Shown: positions 54,880 to 61,801 of the stretch, piece by piece
Layout of the letters: each line of letters begins with the position of its first letter
Numbering within the stretch: position 1 is the first letter of the stretch
Origin: Pseudomonas atagonensis
GTDB lineage: Bacteria > Pseudomonadota > Gammaproteobacteria > Pseudomonadales > Pseudomonadaceae
Assembly (NCBI RefSeq): GCF_011369485.1
Contig: NZ_VXCA01000040.1
Location: 36,297-100,296, forward strand
Length of the DNA stretch: 64,000 nt
Direction of reading: 5' to 3'
Notes under the pieces: model-generated
What the model saw: only the letters and a program-made list of their open reading frames with translations
What the model was told of the DNA's origin: nothing
Database searches by the model: none
Program-made: the position numbers and the translations under genes

Positions 54880-56007
54880 ATGTTCGCAGTTGATGACGCG
54901 CAGCCCGTTGCCGCCTCGGTGGTTGAAGTGGGCGATGCGCGCGAGCGTTTTGCGCAGTGGCGTGAAGGCAAGGCCGGCAAGGTGCTGGCGGTTTCGGTGA
55001 TCGGCGACAGCTACAGCGCCGGCCAGGATTTCTATCTGAACAAACTGGTGCAGCGCGTGGCCGGGGAGGTCGGTTTTGCCGGGCCGGGTTATGTCGGTTT
55101 CAACCACGGCGCGGCGCTGGGAGGGACGCATTTCAAGTACACCCGCAGCAGTGAAAAATACTTTGGCGGTGGCTGGCAGGTTTCCGCATTGGGTCAGGCC
55201 AGCCCGGACAGTCGCACCATCACTGGCCGCCCCGGCGCGTGGCTGCAGATTGACGCAAATCCGTCGCCGGCAATCGATACCGCCGTCACGCAGGCGAAAT
55301 TGCTGTATCTGGGTAACGGTGAGCCCAGCGAAGTGCGTTATCGCTGGACGCCGACGCAAGACTGGCAACCGTTGAAACTTGAAGGTTCGGGCGTTCAGGA
55401 ACTCGCGCTGACAGGTCTCTCGGCAGCGAAAGACTGGTCATTCAAACTGGAGGTGGTCAAGGGCGCGCCTACGTTGTTCGGCGCGTGGATGCGCAATGAT
55501 CAGGACGGCGTGCGAGTGTCGAAAATGGCGGCATCCGGCGCGGCCTCGGCGGATTTCTATCACCACGATGCGCAGTGGCAGACCCAGTGGAAAGCAGCCG
55601 TGGCGAAGATTCCGGCCGACGTTTACCTGATCATGCTCGGTGGCAACGACCAGGGTTTTGGCGTGAAACCTGAAGCGTATCTGCACAACGTTCAGGGATT
55701 GGTCGGGATGCTGCGCGAGATTCAACCGCAGGCGAGCATCAACCTGATCATGCGTCAGGACACCACGCGCTCCAGTGCCTACCCGATGTCGGCGTACGCG
55801 CAAGTGTTGCAGCCGTGGGCGCACGAGCAGCATCTGGGCTACGCCAACCTGCAATGCGCCTTCGGCCCCGACGTCAAGCGTTACGCCGCCGCGATGATCG
55901 GCCCGGACAGGATTCATCCGGTGCCGGCCACGGGCGGGAAGGTGATTGCCGATTACTTTTACGGCTGGATTACCGGCGCCAGGGATCGTTGCGACGTCGC
56001 CCGGTAA
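54880..56007 (+). CDS. SGNH/GDSL-like hydrolase, probable polymer acyl modification
   Basis: 375 residues. Block I VSVIGDSYSAGQ (Ser), block III LGGNDQGF (Asn), and block V DRIHP (Asp, His) complete the SGNH set; a beta-rich segment (about 120-200) lies between. It may transfer or remove acetyl groups together with the AT3 protein. The N-terminus (MFAVDDAQPVAAS) has no signal peptide, although it looks like a mature exported N-terminus, and an in-frame stop lies directly before the ATG. See the finding on possible truncation by the REPIN. Confidence 0.82.
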   Translation: MFAVDDAQPVAASVVEVGDARERFAQWREGKAGKVLAVSVIGDSYSAGQDFYLNKLVQRVAGEVGFAGPGYVGFNHGAALGGTHFKYTRSSEKYFGGGWQVSALGQASPDSRTITGRPGAWLQIDANPSPAIDTAVTQAKLLYLGNGEPSEVRYRWTPTQDWQPLKLEGSGVQELALTGLSAAKDWSFKLEVVKGAPTLFGAWMRNDQDGVRVSKMAASGAASADFYHHDAQWQTQWKAAVAKIPADVYLIMLGGNDQGFGVKPEAYLHNVQGLVGMLREIQPQASINLIMRQDTTRSSAYPMSAYAQVLQPWAHEQHLGYANLQCAFGPDVKRYAAAMIGPDRIHPVPATGGKVIADYFYGWITGARDRCDVAR

Positions 56008-56010
56008 CGA

Positions 56011-56424
56011 TCAGATTCGCTGCTCGAAAGCGTCGACCTGATCGAGCAATTCCGCGATCTTCTGCGGCATCAGTCGTGCATCGCATCGGGTCTCAACATT
56101 GATGATGATCGCCGGGTCGTTACAGCACAGACGCACGCGGAATCGCCAGTCGCCGAAGATCACTTTCAGACCGTCGCGGTCGTCCATCTCCAGTGCCTGT
56201 TCGCCATAGATTCGTTTCAGATGAGCGAGCAGGGGATATGGATCGTTGATCGGCCGGCGAATATCGCCGGACGAAGGAAACATGCCGATGCGTTCCACCA
56301 GCAAAATCGTGCCCAGCCAGGATTCGTTGGCGCTGGGCAGCGGCTGATGGCGGGACAACCAGCTCATCACCCCGAGGTTGCCCACCTCGCGTTCAATCTC
56401 TACGGAATGTTGTGCAATGTACAT
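56011..56424 (-). pseudogene. Phosphomannomutase C-terminal remnant or stand-alone domain
   Basis: 137 codons. The part from about residue 20 resembles the end of ManB/CpsG phosphomannomutases: MSWL, LVERIGMFPSSGDI (compare AAFPxSGEI) and the phosphate-binding domain-4 segment DGLKVIFGDWRFRVR with ETRCD. The catalytic phosphoserine domain, metal site and sugar-binding domain are absent, so it cannot be a mutase. In the domain-4 loop the usual SSNTEP-like sequence is CCNDPA. It follows galU after 29 bases on the same strand. It may be a decayed gene or a repurposed small protein. Confidence 0.6.
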
Positions 56425-56453
56425 GGTGGCCTCGTTGGGTGAAGGGAGCCGTC

Positions 56454-57287
56454 TCAGCGGCCCTTGAGATAAACGTTTTCGTAGCAGAAATTGGTCGCCT
56501 GCAAGTAACCCTCGGCGTCGCCACAGTCGAAGCGCAAACCCTTGAATTTGTAAGCCAGCACGCAGCCGTTTTGCGCTTGTTTCATCAAGGCGTCGGTGAT
56601 CTGGATTTCGCCGCCCTTGCCCGGTTGGGTGTCGGCGATCAGGTCGAAAATGTCCGGAGTGAGGATGTAGCGACCGATGATCGCCAGGTTCGACGGCGCG
56701 TCTTGCGGTGCCGGTTTCTCGACCATGTTGTTGACCCGATAGATGCCGTCGGACATCAGCTCACCGGCAATCACGCCGTACTTGTGGGTCTGGTCGGCCG
56801 GGACTTCCTGGATGGCGACAATCGAGCAGCGGAATTTCTTGTACAGCTCGATCATCTGCGTGAGTACGCCATCGCCTTCCAGGTTCAGGCACAGGTCATC
56901 GGCCAGCACCACCGCGAACGGCTCATCGCCGATCAACGGGCGACCGCTGAGAATCGCGTGGCCCAGGCCCTTCATTTCCACCTGACGGGTGTAGGAAAAG
57001 GTGCAGGTGTCGATCAGTTCGCGGGTGCCGGCGAGGAATTTCTCTTTCTCGGTGCCGCGAATCTGGTGTTCGAGTTCGTAGCTGATGTCGAAATGGTCTT
57101 CCAGCGCGCGCTTGCCTCGGCCAGTGACGATTGCCATGTGCTGCAGACCGGCGTCCCGGGCTTCTTCAACGGCGTACTCGATCAACGGCTTGTTGACGAT
57201 CGGCAGCATTTCCTTGGGCATCGCTTTAGTTGCCGGCAAGAAACGCGTGCCATAACCGGCAGCGGGGAACAAACATTTACGAATCAT
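56454..57287 (-). CDS. galU: UTP-glucose-1-phosphate uridylyltransferase
   Basis: 277 residues, makes UDP-glucose. PAAGYGTRFLPATKAMPKEM (nucleotide binding), VVLADDLCL, VEKP and FDCGDAEGYLQA are typical of bacterial GalU. MIRKCLFPAAG at 57287 is taken as the start, with AGGA upstream; a longer frame adds unrelated residues. It is divergent from galE, and both feed UDP-sugars to the EPS locus. It may be a second, dedicated copy in this genome. Confidence 0.94.
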   Translation of the reverse strand: MIRKCLFPAAGYGTRFLPATKAMPKEMLPIVNKPLIEYAVEEARDAGLQHMAIVTGRGKRALEDHFDISYELEHQIRGTEKEKFLAGTRELIDTCTFSYTRQVEMKGLGHAILSGRPLIGDEPFAVVLADDLCLNLEGDGVLTQMIELYKKFRCSIVAIQEVPADQTHKYGVIAGELMSDGIYRVNNMVEKPAPQDAPSNLAIIGRYILTPDIFDLIADTQPGKGGEIQITDALMKQAQNGCVLAYKFKGLRFDCGDAEGYLQATNFCYENVYLKGR

Positions 57288-57462
57288 AAAAGTATCCTGG
57301 ACAGTCATGGAACACAGGCGACGATTGCAAGCCATGATAAATGGCGGCAAGTTTCAATCATTATTGAAGGCTTACTTTAATACCTGAGTCAGGTTATTAA
57401 TGGCAATTGGTAGTTGCGGCAAAACATGACAATGTTATGAGAAGTCGGTTAGTCGCGGATTC

Positions 57463-57475
57463 GTTATTTTTAGTC
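57463..57475. promoter_or_regulatory. EPS-locus motif, copy 3
   Basis: GTTATTTTTAGTC, identical to copy 2, in the 388-base galU-galE divergent gap. That gap (57288-57675) is A/T-rich with no gene; related fragments such as GAGTCAGGTTATT (57387-57399) are also present. Confidence 0.6.
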
Positions 57476-57675
57476 GGTATCCGTTGATAGTGATAAGTGC
57501 GCGGGCAGTGCTAATAAGTAGCGGGCAATAGAGTTTGACTTGTAAAAATATTTATTGCCAGTCATTGAACTAGTTTTGTCTTCGGTTGTTGTCGCCTTAT
57601 TTGTGTGGAGTGCAGCACAAAACCACTAAGTGAGGCTTGACATGCTGCGGGCACTTATCAAATACGGACCGCGCT

Positions 57676-58692
57676 ATGAAGATACTTGTCACCGGTGGCG
57701 CCGGCTATATCGGCTCGCACACCACACTTGCTTTGCTTGAAGCAGGTTATGAAGTTGTCGTGCTGGATAATCTTTGCAACAGCAGCGATGCGGCATTGCA
57801 CGCGGTGGAAGCCATTTGTGGCAAAAGTGCGCTGATGATTCGCGGCGACGTCTGCGACCGGGCGTTGCTTGACCGGATCTTCCGCGAGCATGCCATCGAC
57901 GCCGTGCTGCATTTTGCCGGGCTGAAAGCCGTGGGCGAGAGCGTGCGCAAGCCGCTCGAGTACTACCAGACCAACGTCAGCGGCAGTGTCACGCTGTGCC
58001 AGGCGATGGCGGCGGCGGGGGTGTTCCGGCTGGTGTTCAGCTCGTCGGCCACGGTCTACGGCGAGCCGGAGCAGATGCCGATTCGCGAGGACTTTCCCAC
58101 TGGCAATCCGACCAATCCTTATGGCCAGTCCAAGCTGATCGTCGAGAACGTGCTGCGTGACCTGAGTCAGGCCGAGCCGCGCTGGAGCATCGCGCTGTTG
58201 CGTTATTTCAACCCGATCGGCGCCCACGACAGCGGCCACATGGGCGAAGACCCCAACGGCATCCCGAACAATCTGCTGCCTTATATCAGCCAGGTCGCGG
58301 TGGGCAGCCTGCAGGAGTTGTCGATCTTTGGCGACGATTACCCCACCGTCGATGGCACCGGGGTGCGCGATTACATCCACGTTGTCGATCTGGCGGACGG
58401 CCATTTGAAAGCCTTGCAGTCGATCAGTGGGCGCAGTGGCATTCACACCTGGAACCTCGGCACCGGCGACGGCTACAGCGTGTTGCAAGTGTTGCGTGCG
58501 TTTGAGCAGGCATGCGGGCAACCGGTGCCGTACCGGGTGATGCCACGCCGCTCGGGAGACATCGCCGAGAGTTGGGCCGACGCTTCCAAAGCGGCGAAAG
58601 AGTTGGGCTGGAAGGCTACGCGCAACTTGCAGGACATGGTCACCGACACGTGGCGCTGGCAATCGAATCATCCCAACGGCTACTTGCGATGA
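57676..58692 (+). CDS. galE: UDP-glucose 4-epimerase
   Basis: 338-residue short-chain dehydrogenase/reductase that interconverts UDP-glucose and UDP-galactose. NAD-binding GGAGYIGSH, Ser in SSSATVYGEP and catalytic Tyr-Lys in NPYGQSKL. Length matches E. coli GalE (338). Start MKILVTGGAGYIG at 57676; the upstream in-frame Met is not supported. With GalU it would supply galactose to the polymer. Confidence 0.96.
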   Translation: MKILVTGGAGYIGSHTTLALLEAGYEVVVLDNLCNSSDAALHAVEAICGKSALMIRGDVCDRALLDRIFREHAIDAVLHFAGLKAVGESVRKPLEYYQTNVSGSVTLCQAMAAAGVFRLVFSSSATVYGEPEQMPIREDFPTGNPTNPYGQSKLIVENVLRDLSQAEPRWSIALLRYFNPIGAHDSGHMGEDPNGIPNNLLPYISQVAVGSLQELSIFGDDYPTVDGTGVRDYIHVVDLADGHLKALQSISGRSGIHTWNLGTGDGYSVLQVLRAFEQACGQPVPYRVMPRRSGDIAESWADASKAAKELGWKATRNLQDMVTDTWRWQSNHPNGYLR

Positions 58693-58709
58693 TGGCCATT
58701 TAGTCCAAT

Positions 58710-58725
58710 GTTATTTTCAGTCAGG
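58710..58725. promoter_or_regulatory. EPS-locus motif, copy 4
   Basis: GTTATTTTCAGTCAGG between galE and the YjbE-like gene; it keeps the GTCAGG end of copy 1 and the core of copies 2 and 3. Confidence 0.5.
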
Positions 58726-58882
58726 TTGTTAGATAACGTCGGGAAATTACACTGGCAATGCCTTTTGCAAGTCCGTAGATATAAACCTGCCGTTCGACTT
58801 TTATCAGTTGCGTAAGACTGTGAAAGAACGACGGATCTTGTTCGCGCTTTTTGCGGACTTGAACGCTACCACCTCTAACACA

Positions 58883-58900
58883 GACTGTTTTTTAACAGTC
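58883..58900 (+). promoter_or_regulatory. Hairpin in the leader of the YjbE-like gene
   Basis: Perfect 7-bp stem GACTGTT / AACAGTC with loop TTTT, 13 bases before the AAAGGAG ribosome binding site. It may protect or control the leader of the second EPS operon. No T-run follows, so it is not a terminator. Confidence 0.5.
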
Positions 58901-58921
58901 GAATGTTAGAAAGGAGTTGTT

Positions 58922-59158
58922 ATGAAAAAAGTGATGGCAGTTGCCCTGTTGACGATGTTGAGCAACTGGGCTGCCGCAGCTGAAGCGCCGCTGACAGCGG
59001 TGACCAATGTAGGTGGCAATGTAGCGGCTTCCCAAGCGCCTGCAGCCAGTACTGCAATGGTCGCCAGTGCTGTGGCGGCGTCCAACAGCGGTGGCAGTGC
59101 CAATGGCGGTACCACCGGTACGACGGGTACCACCGGTACAACCGGCACGCATAACTAA
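58922..59158 (+). CDS. Small secreted Thr/Gly-rich protein, YjbE/GfcA-like
   Basis: 78 residues: signal peptide MKKVMAVALLTMLSNWAAAA, an Ala/Val/Ser-rich middle and a tail of four Gly-Thr-Thr repeats ending GTHN. E. coli YjbE and GfcA, first genes of yjbEFGH and gfcABCDE, have the same size and make-up (MKK start, Ala/Ser-rich, Thr-rich tail), and the next genes here match the rest of those operons. Function is unknown even in E. coli. Strong AAAGGAG ribosome site; followed by a terminator. Confidence 0.8.
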   Translation: MKKVMAVALLTMLSNWAAAAEAPLTAVTNVGGNVAASQAPAASTAMVASAVAASNSGGSANGGTTGTTGTTGTTGTHN

Positions 59159-59182
59159 CAGGAACAGTTGTTAGTGCAGTAC

Positions 59183-59219
59183 AAAGTCGCCCGACGAAAG
59201 TCGGGTGACTTTGTTTTTG
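59183..59219 (+). terminator. Terminator/attenuator between the YjbE-like gene and wza
   Basis: Stem AAAGTCGCCCGAC / GTCGGGTGACTTT (one G-U/mismatch) with loop GAAA, then TGTTTTT. It would give much more YjbE-like mRNA than mRNA of the four genes that follow. Confidence 0.85.
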
Positions 59220-59250
59220 GATTCGCCCTTGAATAGCGTAGTGCCATTAT

Positions 59251-60366
59251 ATGACTCGTAGTTTTTCTCTTTTAATGTTGGCAAGTCTCGCTTTACAAGG
59301 TTGCATGTTTTCCCCCGGCCAGTACCTGAGCACCGGTGGCATCACCCGCCAGGGCGCCAGTGAAAGCAGTCGGGTCGAGCTGATTCCGATCACGCCCAAG
59401 CTGATTTCGATGAACCGCGCGACGCAAAAGCGCGAGACCGTGCCGACGGAACTGCTCAGTGCGCCGACCGAGTACCGCATCGGCAATAACGATGTGTTGT
59501 ACATCACGGTCTGGGATCACCCGGAGCTGACGGCCCCGTCCGGCGCGCAGCAACAGATCGACGCCAACGGCCGGCTGGTACGCTCTGACGGCACGCTTTA
59601 TTACCCGTACATCAAGGAAGTCCAGGCCGCCGGCCGGACCATCCAGCAACTGCGCTCGGACATCGAACAGCGGCTGTCGGCGTTCATCGCCGAGCCGCAA
59701 GTGGATGTCGCGGTGTTGCGTTTCGCCAGCCAGAAAGTCGTGGTCACCGGCGCGGTGGCCAAGGCCGGGCCACAGGCGATTTCGACCAATCCACTGAGCG
59801 TGGTCGAAGCCCTCGGTTCAGCCGGCATCGACACCAACAATGCCGACTTGTCCGGCCTGTTGCTGACGCGCAACGGTCGGGTCTACCCGCTGAATCTCGA
59901 CTCGCTCAATCGCCCGGATTCCGAGTTGCAGAACGTCTACCTCAAGGGCGGCGATCAGCTCTATCTGCCGTACAACGACAACAAGCGCATCTATGTCATG
60001 GGCGAAGTCAATCAGCCGCGTGCCCTGAGCTTCAAGACGGCAACGATGAACCTCTCCGATGTACTGGGTTCGGTCGGCGGCCTGAGTCAGACCACTTCCA
60101 ACGGCAACGCGGTTTACGTGATTCGCGGCGTCGAAAACCTCGATGTCGAGCCAGCGAAAATCTATCAGCTGGAAGCGGAATCGCCGACGGCCATGGCGCT
60201 CGCCTCGCACTTCGAAGTACGCCCGCAGGATGTCGTCTACGTCGGGCCGGCCAATGTGACTCGCTGGAACCGCTTTATCAGCCAGTTGGTGCCGTCGGCA
60301 TCGATTGTCGGTACGGGCGCTTCCGCTGCGAAGAACTGGAGCGAATTCAGTAACAACAGCAAATAA
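59251..60366 (+). CDS. wza: Polysaccharide export outer-membrane lipoprotein Wza/GfcE
   Basis: 371 residues. Lipobox LQGC at about residues 15-18, then the polysaccharide export motif YRIGNNDVLYITVWDHPEL, SLBB domains (VVVTGAVAKAGPQ, IYVMGEVNQPRAL) and a C-terminal amphipathic helix (NVTRWNRFISQLVPSASIVG) that would form the outer-membrane pore. It is the exit channel for the polymer and partner of Wzc, which is encoded 10 kb upstream. Confidence 0.93.
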   Translation: MTRSFSLLMLASLALQGCMFSPGQYLSTGGITRQGASESSRVELIPITPKLISMNRATQKRETVPTELLSAPTEYRIGNNDVLYITVWDHPELTAPSGAQQQIDANGRLVRSDGTLYYPYIKEVQAAGRTIQQLRSDIEQRLSAFIAEPQVDVAVLRFASQKVVVTGAVAKAGPQAISTNPLSVVEALGSAGIDTNNADLSGLLLTRNGRVYPLNLDSLNRPDSELQNVYLKGGDQLYLPYNDNKRIYVMGEVNQPRALSFKTATMNLSDVLGSVGGLSQTTSNGNAVYVIRGVENLDVEPAKIYQLEAESPTAMALASHFEVRPQDVVYVGPANVTRWNRFISQLVPSASIVGTGASAAKNWSEFSNNSK

Positions 60367-60377
60367 GGTCGCCGACT

Positions 60378-61043
60378 GTGAAAACGTTGAACGTTGGCGT
60401 CTGCCTGATGGCGGCCCTGTTGTTGTGCGGCTGTAACCCGCTGATGAGTGCGTCGCTGAACAACCTCAAAGCAGCGGTAGTCGGCCCGGATGAACTGGAC
60501 GTGACACCGGCCCAGGTGGCCGGGGTCAATTACCCGCAGATCAAACTGACCACGCCGTCCGGCTCCGGCGTGCTGGCGCTGGTGCGCGAGCGCGACGACC
60601 TGCAGTTCTGGGTCGCCTCCGGCAAACAAGTCCTGTTGCTGCGCAATGGTCTCGCCGTGCGCACTGTTGGCCTGGGCCTTGAAGGCGATCTGGACGGCAC
60701 GCGGCTCGCCGATGATGCGCCGTTCAAGACAGGCTTGCATCAAGTGCCCGATGGCTACACCACGCGGCGCTGGATCGATCTTTACAAGGGCCAGGAAGTC
60801 GGAGTGATCGTTAACAGTCGCTTCACCCGTCGCGGCACCGAAACCCTCGACATTCTTGACAAGGAATACACCGTGCTACGTGTCGATGAGCAGATTGACG
60901 CGCCGGCCATCGGCCTGCGCGCGACCAATCGTTACTGGGTCGATCCGCGCGACGGTTTCATCGTCCAGAGCGAGCAGCAACTGACCTCGCATTTGCGCGT
61001 CAAGGTTGTGCAACTGACCCCTGATCGCAGGCGTGTGCCGTGA
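60378..61043 (+). CDS. YjbF/GfcB-family lipoprotein
   Basis: 221 residues with lipobox LCGC (residues 16-19), then a beta-rich domain of the YjbF/GfcB family (group 4 capsule lipoprotein). It is probably outer-membrane anchored and facing the periplasm. GTG start at 60378, 11 bases after wza. Its stop overlaps the start of the next gene (GTGA). The role in export is not established in any organism; the call rests on sequence type and operon order. Confidence 0.85.
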   Translation: MKTLNVGVCLMAALLLCGCNPLMSASLNNLKAAVVGPDELDVTPAQVAGVNYPQIKLTTPSGSGVLALVRERDDLQFWVASGKQVLLLRNGLAVRTVGLGLEGDLDGTRLADDAPFKTGLHQVPDGYTTRRWIDLYKGQEVGVIVNSRFTRRGTETLDILDKEYTVLRVDEQIDAPAIGLRATNRYWVDPRDGFIVQSEQQLTSHLRVKVVQLTPDRRRVP

Positions 61044-61801
61044 AGCGCCTGCGGGTGTTATCGGCGTGTCTGTGGTTGCTCAGCGGCGCAAGTCACGCGG
61101 CCGTCACCGTCACAGGCGATGTCGCTAATCCCGGGCCGGTCGAACTGCCGCCGGGCGGGCGCCTGCTCGATGTGATCAACGTGGCGGTTCCCAATGCCGA
61201 AGGTTATTGGCTGGCCGGCGGGTTGTTGCGCCAATCCTTGCTTGAGGAGCAGGCGCGCCTGAAGGCTGGTGTGCTGTTCGATCTTGACGTGTTGCAACGC
61301 ATGGCTTCGCTGTTCGACAGACCGGACCGGGTCGCGCTGGCGCTGCGGGTTGCCGAGCAAGTGCGAGAGATGCCGGTGACCGGACGCCAGGTCGCCGATC
61401 TGGATCCGGTGGCGCTGGAAGTGGGCTTCGCCCGCAACATCCGCCTCGACGACGGTGATCGGTTGATCTACCCCAAACGCGTCGATGAAGTGCAAGTGCT
61501 CGGTGCTGTCGCCGAAACCTGCCACCTGCCGTATCAGCCGTTGCAGGAGGCGCGCGAGTACCTGCAGGGCTGCACGATTCTGAGCGATGCCGAAGCCGAT
61601 TATCTGTGGCTGATCCAGCCCAACGGCGTTGCGCGGCGCGTCGGTATTGCGCACTGGAATCGCGAGAGCGGGCACTTCCCCGTGGCCGGCAGCAAGATTC
61701 TGGTGCCGTTGAAAAATGATGATCTTGATCCGCCTGTTCCTGAGCTGAATCAGCAGTTGGCCGACTTTATTGCCACGCAGCTGGCCGAGGTGGTTCGTTG
61801 A
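61040..61801 (+). CDS. YjbG/GfcC-family periplasmic capsule protein
   Basis: 253 residues: signal peptide MKRLRVLSACLWLLSGASHA followed by two SLBB-like segments (VTVTGDVANPGPVEL and VQVLGAVAETCHL) and a C-terminal helix, as in the GfcC crystal structure family. The SLBB folds suggest that it touches Wza. GTG start overlaps the YjbF-like stop by 4 bases. A Cys pair (CHL..., GCTIL) may form a disulfide. Confidence 0.85.
   Translation: MKRLRVLSACLWLLSGASHAAVTVTGDVANPGPVELPPGGRLLDVINVAVPNAEGYWLAGGLLRQSLLEEQARLKAGVLFDLDVLQRMASLFDRPDRVALALRVAEQVREMPVTGRQVADLDPVALEVGFARNIRLDDGDRLIYPKRVDEVQVLGAVAETCHLPYQPLQEAREYLQGCTILSDAEADYLWLIQPNGVARRVGIAHWNRESGHFPVAGSKILVPLKNDDLDPPVPELNQQLADFIATQLAEVVR

Noticed and set aside
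58753..58769. Sigma-54 promoter before the YjbE-like gene
   Set aside because: The GG to GC spacing is 11 bases instead of the strict 10; kept only as a weak remark.
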